From Azolla caroliniana (taxonomy: Eukaryota > Polypodiophyta), in contig JBHGNT010000003.1 in the NCBI GenBank assembly GCA_043228905.1, positions 14,136,001 to 14,200,000 on the forward strand: DNA of 64,000 nt, in the 5' to 3' direction. Below, one piece after another: positions 1 to 11,777 of this stretch. The notes under the pieces were generated by a model, which was not told where the DNA came from, did no database searches, and saw only the letters and a list, made by a program, of their open reading frames with translations. The position numbers and the translations under genes were made by a program. Within the stretch, counting starts at the first letter, position 1; each line of letters opens with the position of its first letter.

Positions 1-2955
1 CAGCCCAATCCTGAACAACAGACAGCAGAAGAAGAATTCGAAACAATGGTACTGTCGGAGGAGGCACGCCAATGGATGAGGGAGAACGGGTTAAAAGGAT
101 TGCTGAGGATCGTCGACGCTCCACCACACGCAGAACCAGAGCAGGCGGCAGCATCGATTGATTTATCAGAAATCACGGAAGGAGCGGTGCAGGCGCTCAC
201 GGGGATAAAAGCAGGAGGACTTCAAACAATCGAAAACCCTTCAAGTGAAATCCTGTTCGAATATTTCGGTGAGTATTCTATCAGCAGCAAGGCGTACCGA
301 ACACAGGGCGGAGAGAACCTGCTGTTCAGAGAAGTGGCCCGCGCCATGATGGAATACGGATTCGTGAATTCTCGTCCCCCGGCCATAGCCAGGTACCGGG
401 CAGCGTTCTTAATTGCAGCGTACGAAGGATTACAAGTGGACTGGCTCCATTTCATAATCGAAGGATTGAAGGAGGCCATCAAGAATCTTGTGGAAGGAAA
501 AAAGCCATGGGCCGGGATAGCACAATGGCTAACGATATTAGTCCCACCGGTGCTCCCCATCAAACAAAAGAAAAGAGGTCGTCAGGAGACAACGCCGAAA
601 AAGGTCACAAAGCGCCGACAGATCCTGGAGAAACACACCCCCGGATGGACCCAGCAAGAAGCAGAACAGCGGGGGGAAGGACCATCCCGACAGCAATAGG
701 AACCGGCAACAAAGGCAAAATCGGCAGGAAAATGCAAAGGGAAATCAACCGAGGAGGAACCGGTAGCGCTCAAACCAATCAATATAATGCTGCGACGGCC
801 GGAACCAGAACCAGAGGTCTTTATACAAAAGGTCCGTCTGGTAGCCGCACCGGAGGAGGAAGCTGAAACAGAAGACTCATCTGAACCACTGGTAAGACTC
901 CCAGTAAGACAAGGTCGGGAGAGACGGGCGAAAGGACCGGCTCCACCAGTTGACAAAACTCAGCAGAGGGCGCAAGGACCACCTCCAGTAGCCGAGGCGG
1001 AAGCAGTACCGGAACCCGTACCGAGGGAAGCAGCATCGACACCGTTTTTGCCGAACTTCAGAGAACCGGTCATCCTAGAGAAGAGGAATGAACAAGCTCC
1101 GGAGCCAGAAAAAAGGCCGGAAAAATAGCCTGAGTTAAGGAGTAGAAGTGAGCATGGCCACCCCGACACAGGAAGCACAAAGCCACAATGGCTGAGATGG
1201 CTTTCGGAGCAGTTATCGGGAGTAGCGGACCAGTTAGAGGAAGAAGAAACATGTAGGCAACAGCTGACGCATACAACAACTCAGGAGTTGGTTGCACTCC
1301 GAACACAGATCGAGGAAATGCAAGGGGAGCTGTTGCAGGCAAGGGAAGGAATTCAACAAGCACAAGTTGTCACCGAGCCGGTCGGGACAACAAGGAAGCA
1401 ACCAAAACCGGTAGCCTTGCAAACCGGCCCTGAGACCGAAAAAATAATAGAATCCTTACGAGAGGAGTTAAAAGCTTAGGAGGCATTAAGGGAAAAAGAA
1501 AGGGAGCAGCGGAAAGCGGTGGAGGACGACAGACGGAAAATGGAAGAAGGCCTCCAGAAAGGCCGAGCCACTAATGACCGACTGCAAGAAGAAAAAGAGA
1601 AGCTGCAAAGGGAGAAGGACCGACTGCGTCGACATGCCGAGCAGGAGATAGAACGACTGCAGGAAGAACTCCGACAACAGAAGGACCGGGACGATCGGTT
1701 AAGAGCTTAGGCAAACCGACGCCTGAAGCAGAAGACGGAGGACTTCGACCGTCTCTACCGAGATCACAAGCAGGCCGAGTCGGACAACAAGAAACGGGCA
1801 GCAGACTACGACCGGCAAATAGAGAAGCTCAAAGAACAGCTCAAAGAAACCCGATTAGACCTGGCTAAGGCAATGGATGAGGTCAGTGCCAAAAAGGAAG
1901 CATTGTCGGCGGAAATAGCCCAAGCGACGAAGAGAAGGAAGGAATTAGAGGCGCTAAGGCGGGAAAAGCTGGATCTGACCAAGATCAGGAATGAAGAAAA
2001 GGAAAAATCGACCTTCACGATCAGCAAACTGCAAAGTACCTATGAAAAGCAGAAAGTGGATTACGAGGCCCAGGCTCAGATAATGGCCGACATTATAAAA
2101 CGGGCAAGGAAGGAAAAGCAAGAAGCTTATGCGCATGCTAAGGCGGGGGTTGACCGGATCAAGCTCATCATGTCAGGTTGGAGTACCTGAGCTCAGGCAA
2201 GCATCAACGAAAGTACGGAAAAGCTATGGAACGAGTGGTCACAACAGGCAGCCGAGCTGCAGACACTCCGAGCGGATGCCGAGAATCGGAGGAAGACCGG
2301 TGACAAGTTCTACAAGATGGGTGAAGAAAGTATCGTTGCCATTCGGGAAGAATTGTCGGAGGATTTCTATGCTTTAGCGGAAGAACATCTCAAAGAAATC
2401 CGAGGGTTGGTAGAGAGGTTGGATGACGGGCAGCTCGCAACTCAGTTGGAGTTGGAGAAATACGAGCAAGACCGGTTACGACAGGAAGCCAAGGGAAGAA
2501 CGACGCCAATCACTATAAGTGAGGGAGAGCGACCGGCTGAAGTTGAACCAACCGACACCGAACAACCCCGACAAGGAATACCCGAAGAAGAACTTCCGTT
2601 CGAAGGAAATCAAGAAGAGCAGGAGCAGACCGATGCCGGAGAAGAAGAAGAGCTGAGACCGGAAGACACCAGAGCAGAGGAAGGAGGCGTATTGAGCCGA
2701 CCAGTCGAGACCGGAGAAAGCGACATTGGTAACAGAACAAAGCCTGGAACGGAGGGAGAACAGGAAGAACCCGGACGAAGCGGTGAGGAAGCACCGCCAC
2801 CACAGAATCAAGCAGAGCCGGAGCAACAAATTTTTACGGAACAGCCAACCCAACCGGAGGTCGGAGACCAGGCAGGCAAGGAACAGGAATTGGAGGAAGA
2901 AGCACCACTTGACACCATTGAGCAGAGTGTGCTCGATATTTTGGAGGAAGAATGA
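1..2955 (+). pseudogene. CC1: long coiled-coil protein of an LTR retroelement, with in-frame stops
   Basis: One reading frame runs from the window edge (first Met at 46, frame open upstream of it) to the TGA at 2953-2955. It is broken by only five in-frame stops (697, 1126, 1477, 1708 TAG; 2188 TGA) and no frameshift is needed, giving about 970 codons. Seen in order: an N-terminal domain of about 180 residues (block FEYFGEYSISSKAYRT near residue 80), a basic, proline-rich linker, a Glu/Lys/Gln/Arg-rich heptad-like coiled coil (about residues 400-720), a block around FYKMGEESIVAIREEL (2302-2370), and a very acidic tail ending LDILEEE. CC2 and CC3 share these blocks. Related composition occurs in plant mobile-element coiled-coil proteins, but I do not recognise the family and assign no function. 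The frame ends about 50 bp before an LTR. Four of the five stops fit CAG/CAA-to-TAG decay. Confidence 0.6.
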
Positions 2956-2980
2956 GGTCGGGAGTGGATTCGAAGTGCAA

Positions 2981-3005
2981 GGCACTTTCCCACGGGCGTG
3001 CCATG
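2981..3005 (+). other. Inverted PBS-like motif before the CC1 LTR
   Basis: GGCACTTTCCCAC is followed by GGGCGTGCCA and then TG before the LTR start. Positions 2988-3003 read like a tRNA 3' end finishing in CCA; the complement reads TGGCACGCCCGTGGGA, like a primer-binding site. The outer GGCAC and GTGCC can pair as a hairpin. The motif is conserved at the same place in CC2, CC3 and TE-F. No polypurine tract is present here. Confidence 0.6.
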
Positions 3006-3320
3006 TGTTGGCCGGTCAGAAGAGCAAGGACAAGTGGGAAGGCGGAGTCGGATCGGATAATAGGAAGTAAATAAGAGTAGAATTATTATTCGAAGGGACG
3101 GATCCGGTACAGTTGTACCGATCCGGATCCAGACCGATTCGGATGTCGGTTGCCTAAGCGCACCGATTGTAACCTTGCCGGATGCCTATAAAAGGATCCG
3201 ATGATTTGTAAAGGGTTTGACGAAAGTAATACAAAAGTAATTATTGCGTGTTTATCTGTATCTTCGTATTGTTTACCGTCTGTGCTTAATTGTAATCATC
3301 TTACGCGTGTAACCTAGCAT
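3006..3320 (+). repeat. CC1 right LTR
   Basis: It starts TGTTGGCCGG directly after the conserved motif. A good plus-strand TATA box (CTATAAAAGG) lies at 3186-3195, as expected for an LTR promoter. The right end is uncertain; a CA terminus near 3319 is a guess because no second LTR copy of this element is in the window. 3321-3500 holds no recognisable feature. Confidence 0.45.
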
Positions 3321-3499
3321 CCAATCCTTACCACCCCTTTGGAGAAGTGTCGGATAGACACCTGTGTTGAGGCTAGTCTGGCCAGGCAGACAACACTGGT
3401 CAAAGACACAACCGCAGACACAGACACCACCGCCTTGGTCGATAGTTCCACAGCTACGGAGCCCAACACCACTTTAGAAATAATCCGGGAATCACGGCC

Positions 3500-4703
3500 G
3501 ATCATTATGGCCTAGTCACGGTGTGGTTTGGAAAAACTTACGAACTCATGGAATTTTTGGCAACGCAGCAAATTAAGGTATCACAGAGAATGGCAGAGGA
3601 GCACGCAGAGCAACAGATGATTGAGCATGTGCTCACACGCATAGCAGAAACTGAGGATGAAGGGCCTCTAGCCAAGGTAGGCAGGCAACGGAATGTGGGG
3701 ATTTTGCGTATGGGCATTGAACTACCTCCATTGAATGCGGCCTTGGTCGAGGTACATCGGGAATTGGCTAGAGTGAGTGTGGGGGCCAAGGATATGGCTA
3801 GTAAGAATAAAAACATGTGGAAAAGAGTCAAGTTGACTCAAGCCCAATTACAGAAGGCCCAAGAGCGCATTATGGAGCTCAAACACAGTGTCCCTAGGGC
3901 ACCGCAAAATCCCGAACTAGCACGGGTGAGGACCCCTAGATAACCTTACAAGAGGAGATTGTCGTACAACAAGCCATCACTACTAAAGCGAAAAGGGTTA
4001 CGCAGCTTGCGGAGTCCAATATTGACCGCCTCCGCTCTGAACTCTACCAATCCTCCGACAGAGAAAAGGATATCCGAGCCAAAGGCCGAAAGGCAGTGAA
4101 GGCACTCGAAGAGAAACTCGAAGCGGAGGCAACAACGCATACCCGCACGAAAGAAGAAAACATGAAACTACGGGAGGAAGCCCAAAAGTCGGAAGCGATG
4201 ATCGCAAGACTCCGGGCATTATTGGAAATGAAGAAAGCATGGTACAACGAGCAGCTTGTACGAGAACAGGAGGAGAGGCATCAGGTCGAAATTCCCTTGA
4301 ACAATGAAATGGGCCGGCTAGAGGAATTACACTCGAAAGAATCTCATATATGGGCAGGGATGAAGAACCATCATGAGGAAGCAGATGCGGTTAATAAACA
4401 CCAAATTGAAAACCTCAAAAAAACCCTAGAAGAAGCGCAAAACCGCTGCCAAGTAATAACCGACAACATGCGCATACTTCTTCAAACAAATCAGGAAGGT
4501 TTACGGCGCAATTACAAGCGGCGTTAGACAAAGGTTGGATGACATGGGTAACACAAGCAGCGGAGTTGCATACCTACCGAGCGGACTGGGAGAACCGTAG
4601 GAAAGAAGGTCAAGGTTTCTACAAACTCAATGAGGAAGGCATTGCGGCAATACGCGAGGACCTAGCAGAGGATTATCGCACGCTAGCGGACCAACACTCC
4701 GAG
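3500..4703 (+). pseudogene. CC2: coiled-coil retroelement protein, first part, broken
   Basis: This is the middle of a second copy of the CC protein; the N-terminal domain is missing. The frame at 3521-3943 starts near FGKTYELMEFLATQQIKVSQ and matches the corresponding stretch of CC3 (33010-33350). After a frameshift near 3943 a strongly coiled-coil segment runs to about 4527, and after another shift the conserved block GFYKLNEEGIAAIREDL appears at about 4611-4680. The copy is cut by GYP1 at 4704 and continues at 12234, where the sequence resumes within the same conserved block. Homology to CC1 and CC3 is seen directly; function is unknown. Confidence 0.6.
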
Positions 4704-5170
4704 TGTTAGAGACATAGACTAATGTAAGCATTAGATAAGGATAGAATACATATGAATAGATAGATCTAGATAGAGAGGAGAGAGAGAAAGAAGGGTGTTG
4801 ATCCACCCGACCACCCCCGAGCGAAGGGATCGAGACGGACTAGAGCCTCGATCGGCGTCCCATACTACCGTCGTGGCGTCGAGTCGTACCTGGTGCTGGC
4901 ACGCTCACTACAAGAGTTGACCCACCACAAGACAGAGTTTTGACATAGTCAACCAAATGATGAAATGAGGGTAGCTAGGCCTCTTATTTATAGCGATACC
5001 CAAGGCCCCCAGGCAAGTTCACACTTGGCCTAATGGGTTGTCTCAATCCCGAGAATTAAAAGTAATCCTCCCCTTCTTTATGCTCTCATTTAACCCTCAC
5101 ACTTATCCATGTGTATAGAATACTATGGTAAATTCTCACCACGGGATATTATATGGTCATGCCCGTAACA
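4704..5170 (-). repeat. GYP1 3' LTR
   Basis: It runs from TGTTAGAGACATAG to CCCGTAACA and matches the right-hand copy apart from small differences, including extra bases around 4905. On the internal side (5171-5189) the minus strand carries the polypurine tract AAAGAGGGGGAGTA, as expected next to a 3' LTR. Confidence 0.9.
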
Positions 5171-5717
5171 TACTCCCCCTCTTTAAAACATTGCACTCTT
5201 GCAATGGAAAGTTAGGGAAGTTAGTTTTAAGAGTATTTTCGTGTTCCCATGTGGCATCTTTTATTGATTTATCCATCCATTTTATTTTAAATTCTCGGAT
5301 TTCTTCAGTACGTAATTTTTTTGTTTTAATATCGAGAATTCTTTCTGGTACATGTAGTCTAGAAGAAAAATCTTCAGAAGTAACCAGAGTTTCAGTTGTA
5401 ACTGTATTGTCGCCAGAACCTAGAACTTCTTTTAGACGACTCACATGAAAAACTGGATGAATTTCAACGCCATCGGGAAGCGCGAGACGATAGGCTGATG
5501 ACCCAATGCGTTTGAGGACTGTAAAAGGTCCACAAAACCGTGGGGCTAACTTAGCGGACTTACCCTTAGACAATGTCTTAGAATTGTGAGCTACACGTAA
5601 ATATACCTTCTGTCCAAGGTTTAATACACGAGGTTGCCTATAATGATCAGCATAAAAACGCGCTCTATCTTGAGCTGTTGTTATATTATCTCGTGCAATA
5701 TGCAACATATCTTGCAT
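5157..5717 (-). pseudogene. GYP1 integrase C-terminus and chromodomain
   Basis: The reading frame gives the post-catalytic part of a gypsy integrase: a GPFTVLKRIG stretch, a GPY-like module (HPVFHVSRLK), then a chromodomain-like segment (VPERILDIKTKK ... FKIKWMDKSIKDATWE). Chromodomains of this group tether the preintegration complex to marked chromatin. The frame runs into the 3' LTR. It is separated from the catalytic core by stop codons around 5940. Confidence 0.8.
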
Positions 5718-5939
5718 ATCCCGATCAAAGTTTTGTGTACTTCACAACTCATCATGATGTATATTGACATCAATCGGGGCTCCTGGTTGAAAACCATACA
5801 TCAACATAAAAGGACTATATCCCGTTGACGTATGCTTCGAGCTGTTATAAGAAAACTCCAAAATTGGGAGATAATGTTACCATTTTGTTGGTTTTGCACC
5901 AACATATGCTCGAAGCATGTCCTCAATAATTTGACTTAC

Positions 5940-6716
5940 TCATTCTGTTTGTCCATCGGATTGAGGATGATCCGTAGAGCTCAGGCTCAACATAGTTTCT
6001 AACTTCTTAAAGACTTGCGTCCAGAAGTCACTAGTAAATTTTGGATCTCGGTCACTCACGATATCCATCGGTAACCCATTAAAACGAAATAACTCGTCAA
6101 CGAATTGGTAAGCCAATTCAGGAGCTGTTACCGTAGTTTTAGTAGCAATAAATCTGGCCATTTTAGTTAGTCGATCAACCACAACCCACATGGCATCATG
6201 GCCTTTTTGGGTGAGAGGAAGGCTAACAATAAAATCCATGGATATACTTTCCCGCTTATTATTGGGAATGTCCAAGGGATGTAAAAGTCTTGCGGCTTTA
6301 AGTCACTCGACTTTGTTAACCTAACATTGGTGACATTTAGTCACATAACTATGTATGTCAGGGCGCATCTCAGGCCAATAGAATTGAGTGGAGATGAGAA
6401 AGAGTGTACGATGTATTCCAGGGTGCCCTGCTGAGGGTGCATCATGGCATTCAAAAAGAATTCTCTTTTTGACCTCAGGCAAATCTGGAACACAAAGCTT
6501 CCCATTACGGTAGACCCGACCGTTAGCAATGTGGAAGTATTCCTTCGAGGATGTGGTGGTGTCTGTTCCAGACTTAACTCTTGCCCAGTATTTTGCGAAA
6601 TAATTGTCATTAGGATACTTTCCTCGAAGGTGATCATAAAGATTTGATGATATTTCAGTGAAGCTAAGCATGTTAACTTCACGGATGCGACTTAGTGCAT
6701 GAGCGACAGTGTTCAT
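5940..6716 (-). pseudogene. GYP1 integrase, zinc-binding and catalytic core
   Basis: Two frames. 6321-6716 carries the end of RNase H (AHALSRI) and the HHCC zinc-binding region (HPGIHRTLFLISTQFYWP ... CHQC). 6275-5940 carries the catalytic core, with the first Asp in SMDFIVSLPL and the second in IVSDRDPKFTS; the stretch HPQSDGQTE ends at a stop. Integrase would join the cDNA to the host chromosome. Stops between the pieces make it non-functional. Confidence 0.85.
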
Positions 6717-6731
6717 AGAACCTTTACGATA

Positions 6732-8330
6732 TCATATGGAAAAATCAAAGTCCTGGATGAGATCAGCCCATCGTGCCTTACAACCTTTCAGGTCTTGTTG
6801 GTCACAAAAATATTTCAAGGACTCGTGGTCCATAGTTACCACAAAGTGATTTCCATAAAGATAATGGCGCCATGTTTTGAGCGCATGTATAACTGCAAAT
6901 AATTCCTTTCCTTGAACGGTATACCAACATTGAGCAAAATCAAGTTTCTTAGTCTTGAATGCTATTGGTTTACCATCTTGATATAAGACAACACCTATAG
7001 CATAATCACTTACATTGGTTTCAACCTCAAAAGGTTTTGAAGGATCGGGTAAATGAAGTGAAGGAGCCTTGCACACCAGGTCCTTGGGTTCCTTAAAGGC
7101 GAGATCTAGTGTAGCATTCCACACAATAGGTTTTGTAGACTTACACATTTGTCCTTTTAGAAGATCAGTAAACGACATTGTCAATTGGGAGTAATTAGGA
7201 AGGGATTTTCGCAAAAACCCGACAAAACCAAGGAATGATCGAACTTCTCGAATATTCCGAAGAGTAGGCCAAAGCTTGATTTTCTCGATGCGAGAAGGAT
7301 CAATTTCAACTCCTCGTTCGGTTATGAGATGTCCAAGATAAGTAATTGATTTCTTGAAGAACTCACATTTTGAGATCTTCGCGTAAAACTGTTTGTCACG
7401 CAATGTTTGTAAAACAAAGCGGACATGTTTAGCATGTTCTTGTAATGTATGGCTATAAACTAAAATATCATCCAAGAAAATAATGGCAAATTTTCCAAGT
7501 TGTTCTCGGAAAATGTCATTCATTTCTTGTTGAAATGTAGCCGAAGCATTGATCAAACCAAAAGGCATAACCAAAAACTCATAATGGCCATAGCGCATAC
7601 GAAATACCGTTTTAGGAACATCGTCCTCAGTTATACGAATTTGATGGTAGCCAGTACGGAGATCAAGTTTCGTAAAATACCAAGCTCCCTGTTGACGGTC
7701 AATTAGATCGTCAGCCCGGGGCAATGGATACGAATTCTTGATCGTCACTTTATTCAAGCGTCGGTAATTAATACACATACGCCATGTGCCCTCTTTCTTT
7801 TTAACCAAGAGAACTGGTACACCCCATGGAGATTTACTATAACGTATATAACCCATTCGTAAATAGTCCTTGAGTTGCTTAGATACCTCATCCTCTTCAG
7901 ATGGACTTAAGCGATAAGGAGGTATACTTATTGGTGCAACGCCAGGCACAATATCTATACGATGGTCTATATTACGTTTAGGAGGTAACCCATCTGGTAG
8001 TTCACTCGGAAAAACATCACGAAAATCATTTAAGATTTCATCAAGTTGTTGTTGTTCAAAATACGTTAATTGAACCAAGACATTATCGATATTGTAAACG
8101 TGAATGTCCGGATCAAGTACACAATAAAATAGAGTAGAACAAGACAACTCGGATATTGATGGACACGAGGAAACAATCGAGAGGGATTGTTTTTTTACAC
8201 ATTGAATAAAATGAGTACAATCATTCAGTACAAATGTAATTGAATGATGAACCCAATCAATAGATAAAGAAGAGTTTTTATTATAAAACCAGGGATAACC
8301 CAGTATTACATTGGTGGTACAAAGATTCAT
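6732..8330 (-). pseudogene. GYP1 reverse transcriptase and RNase H
   Basis: A 532-residue open stretch. The RT fingers and palm are clear ([20 protein letters not shown], the [13 protein letters not shown] block, catalytic [10 protein letters not shown]), then the connection domain ([12 protein letters not shown]) and an RNase H domain ([17 protein letters not shown] ... [12 protein letters not shown]). The N-terminal edge contains the protease-RT linker (ILGYPWF). In a first RNase H motif an Asp is replaced (ETNVSD where TDAS-like sequence is usual). The frame ends at a stop just before the RNase H tail, so the polyprotein is broken. Confidence 0.9.
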
Positions 8331-8381
8331 TACATGGAAGTCTACTTCCTCTAAATAAGTATCAATAGAAATTCCTAATGA

Positions 8382-8895
8382 ATGAATCGCCCCGTTGATA
8401 GTTACCGCTAGATTGGAGGTTCGAGTCTCCCCCCACCAACATACATGTGGTACCTAAAAAGGGCGGTTTGTGCCCGTAAGTGACGACGATGAAGATAGTG
8501 GCAACGATGCAAATGGTGACAGTGAAGGGCGGTTTGTGCCCTTAAATGACGACGACGAAGATAGTGGCGACGACGCAAAATTGGTGATAGTGAAGGGCGA
8601 TTTGTGCCCATAAGTGACGACGACGAAGATGGTGCCGATTTCGACGATGAAGAAGGTAAAATGTAGCCTGTCTACAAGTTGCATGATGGAACGTGGTGCG
8701 AGTTTCATCATATCCTAGAGGTCATCCTGTGCATGTATGTCACTTGTACCATTCGGTACACCCCCGATGGACTATGTACTGCTAATAAAACATGACTTTG
8801 TGTGAGTTGTAGCCTTCGGGCGAGCCAAAGATAAAAAACACTAAAGTAGTATAAACCAATAAGAAAAAAATATATATATGAATCACCCCGTTGAT
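8382..8895 (+). mobile_element. SINE-like retroposon inside GYP1 with an 18-bp target duplication
   Basis: Direct repeats ATGAATCGCCCCGTTGAT (8382-8399) and the same with one mismatch (8878-8895) flank about 478 bp that interrupt the GYP1 protease-RT linker; the frame matches on either side when the insert is ignored. The insert starts with a tRNA-like piece containing a B-box-like GGTTCGAGTCTCC (8418-8430). It contains three tandem 67-bp units (starting at 8461, 8527, 8595) and ends in an A-rich tail (8830-8877). Long target repeats and an A-rich end indicate target-primed retroposition. A 5'-truncated LINE is an alternative. Confidence 0.7.
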
Positions 8896-10084
8896 GTATT
8901 GTACTCTTCCATCAGCCAAGTGCACCATGTAGGTGTGATCACCTACGGTGGGTTGGATTCCCTATATCTGAACCAAACGATCATTCACAAAGTTGTGTTA
9001 GCTTCCCGAATCAAAAAAAATGGTATGGGAGATCCATTGATATACCCGTTTGCACATAGTAAATCATTGGGACCCAATACATAGTGAGGGAAAGAACATT
9101 GACAATTACTTAAATGATGTGTATAGACCTAAAGAACATTAGGAATCTGACCTTTATGGTCTGCAACTTTGGCTTTGTTGTCATGCTCTTTCCGTTGGAG
9201 ATTTCGACATTGCTCTTTTGTATGAACCTTCTTTTTATAGAATACGCAAAAAGTATGTTGTCTCTTACAATCGTGATCCATGAATTCGTTGGGTGTCTTG
9301 CGTTTCCCAACGAATTGTGACTACTTAGTTCCGGGTGCTTCGTTGGGTTTGTTCTGATCCTTCTTTGAAGTGCGTTGATAACGAAGAACTATTTCAACGG
9401 CCTCTTCGAAGGATTTTGGATCCTTATCGTGCACTATCCAATGATAGTCTGAATTGGGGATGCCATTGACAAAACAAGCTATTAACCATTTGTCCCCTTC
9501 TAGACCCAATTTTTGGATTTGGGTTCTAGCATGGTGGACATAGTCTTGTAGTGAGGAAAATTTCCGACTAGAGAGGTTCATTAAAGCTTGTGCTGCCTTG
9601 GTTCGAGAGGGAGGTTGCAAAAATTGGCCCTTGAAAACTGTGACAAAATCTATCCAGGTATCGGGCAATTTCCCCAAAGTACGGAGCCCACGCCACCAGG
9701 CAGCGGCCTTACCCCCTAGTTCTCGGCTGACATATGGAATCTTCGTAGTATACAACGGGGATAGAGCTCAAAATGAGACTCCCATCAGCCCAGCCACGTG
9801 CATATTGTTGCTTCGGTTCTTTCCTTTTTGTCTCCCGTAAATGGCTTAACGACAACCGATGGTTCACCTTGTCGCTCATCAGGTCTATTAGTCTCATGTT
9901 GTAAACTAATGACACGTGCCTCGAGAGCACTTTGAGATTGCCGATGTTCGGTCATCTGTTGAGCGGTGAAACTAAGGTATTGGGTTATTTGCGAAAAATA
10001 CATCTCAATGGACATTTGTCCATGAGGATTCTCTTGAGTTCCTTCCGCTTGAGCGGATGACATCGGGTCGTTATTTTGAGCCAT
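8896..10084 (-). pseudogene. GYP1 gag and protease, decayed
   Basis: The gag capsid region is seen at 9321-9755 (GGKAAAWWRGL, then a retrotransposon-gag pattern LQDYVHHARTQIQKLGL ... KWLIACFVNGI). A second frame at 9785-10084 gives the gag N-terminus, whose likely start is MAQNNDPMSS near 10084. At 9110-9320 a degenerate Cys/His knuckle region follows, and near 8990-9020 a protease motif FDSGS is readable. Several frameshifts separate these pieces. Confidence 0.75.
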
Positions 10085-11763
10085 TAAATGATTATTTCTG
10101 GAAAAGAAATAGGATAAGGTCAGAGAGATAGTCATAACATCATGTTGTGATGTAAACATATCATGGGCGAACATTAATTGATATCATTATCTCACGTCAA
10201 TACCCCTCTAGACGTATGAGATGAGGTTCAAGATCAGGTTACTATGGTAACACAAAGGTGTTTAAAAAACCATGGGGGTGACAAATAAATGTCTTTCCTT
10301 GATTTCTATATCGATTTTTTTCATGATGGCTCCCCGAGGCTCAACCATGTATGTTCGCGTCATGAACAGTTTATACACGAAAAAAATGTTAACAATAAAC
10401 TATGTTTCTGTGCCCACATATGTGGTTTTGGCTCTTTAAGTCCTATTACGAGGACCCTAAAGTGCACTTAGACCTCAAGTCTAAACATGTGTTATAGTCA
10501 TATGTATCAACGATGTTGTATGGTCTTGGTCATATTTGAACTCGAGACCTCGTGAACAAATTCATTAAACAGTTGAGCCAACCAAGTAAGTTGCTCTTCT
10601 TGAATGTTTAATGTTTCATGCATACAAGAGATATGCGAGGCATTTGCCCATATATGTTTTTTTAAAAGAAACATATATGTCAAGAGTCCTTATTTCGCCC
10701 TCATTTACTACAACTATGTTGGTACGTTACATAACCTCAAGTCTTGTAATTACGATGGCATATGCCAAAGTGCAACCTAATGGTCAAGCCAAATGAGCCC
10801 TCTTTTTGTAGTAGTCCCACGTGGCCCATCACATGGTCACGTCATTACGAATGCCTCTCGTAAGAATGATCTCATGGTGGCATCATATCCTTGTAATGAG
10901 GGAGGGATGTTGGATACGTGTGTCATAGGAGCGACCTCACATGAAGTGGGTCAAGCCTTACGTACTCAACATCATTATGGCTATAGGCGTTTCTTTACGT
11001 AACGAAATATCGAAGTCACCAACAGGGATTTCAACAATAAAAAATTGTTGAAAAAAGGGATGGTGACAACGCTATTCTCACAAAAATGTGAGGACGGCCA
11101 CCAAGATCCTTTCCCCGAAAAGGAAAACATTCGATTTAAAATCACGTAATAACTTAAATACACATATGTATATTATCACATACATACGATCAACTACGTA
11201 TACACGTGACCACATATGACTATATTAAACAAATCGTTATATTTAATAGCCAAAAATGAAGTAATCGAGATACGTAATCGAGGCATAGACCTCTACACAC
11301 ACAAGACACCCAAAAATAAGGGTTAATCGTAATACGCAATTGAGGTATTGACCTCTTACGCATACGAGACTAAACGCATATCATTTACAATGAATCGACG
11401 TATTGACCTCATACGCAAACGTAACATATGTTTGTGAACGTAATATGCAATTGAGGTATTAACCTCGTGCGCATACGACACTCATCACATATTCAATATA
11501 CGTCAAATGAGGTATTGACCTCGTGCACATATGTAAACGTATTATATAACCAAATAATTACCACTACAACATCATTGAATCTATAGAAAAAATTACATAT
11601 TAACCATACACATGATTAAATTGGGAGAAGAAAGAATAGAAAAAACAAGAAAGATTACCGAAGTTCTTTTGTTGATCTTTGTCTGGATCAACGCCGACCG
11701 CACATTGATCGATCTTCATCAATCAAGAACACAAAACACAACAAAAGAAACATTAGAAAATGA
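10085..11763 (-). other. GYP1 leader, no coding sequence
   Basis: This is the stretch between PBS and gag on the minus strand. It is AT-rich, has no convincing frame, and contains a tRNA-like B-box fragment on the minus strand near 10515-10600 and a family of hairpin repeats at 11279-11522. Confidence 0.6.
11279..11522. repeat. Five hairpin repeats in the GYP1 leader
   Basis: Variants of GAGGTATTGACCTC, an inverted repeat with a short loop, occur at about 11279, 11341, 11397, 11452 and 11509. The spacing is 55-62 bp and each is followed by TACGCATACG-like sequence. Regular spacing and conserved dyads suggest a structured or regulatory leader element. Confidence 0.65.
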
Positions 11764-11775
11764 GCTCTGATACCA
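11764..11775 (-). other. GYP1 primer-binding site (initiator-Met tRNA)
   Basis: The minus strand reads TGGTATCAGAGC two bases inside the 5' LTR. This is the standard plant retrotransposon PBS complementary to the 3' end of initiator Met-tRNA. Confidence 0.9.
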
Positions 11776-11777
11776 AC

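Noticed and set aside
222-563. Open frame on the minus strand opposite the CC1 N-terminal domain
   Set aside because: Shadow of the conserved plus-strand frame; no motif of its own.
3006-3320. TATA box of the CC LTRs read leftward as proof of minus orientation
   Set aside because: In CC1 only the rightward reading (CTATAAAAGG) is a good TATA box; the leftward readings in CC2 and CC3 arise because TATATA is self-complementary. Orientation is left open.
11279-11522. CRISPR-like array from regularly spaced dyads
   Set aside because: Repeats are imperfect, spacers are related to each other, and it lies in a plant retrotransposon leader.
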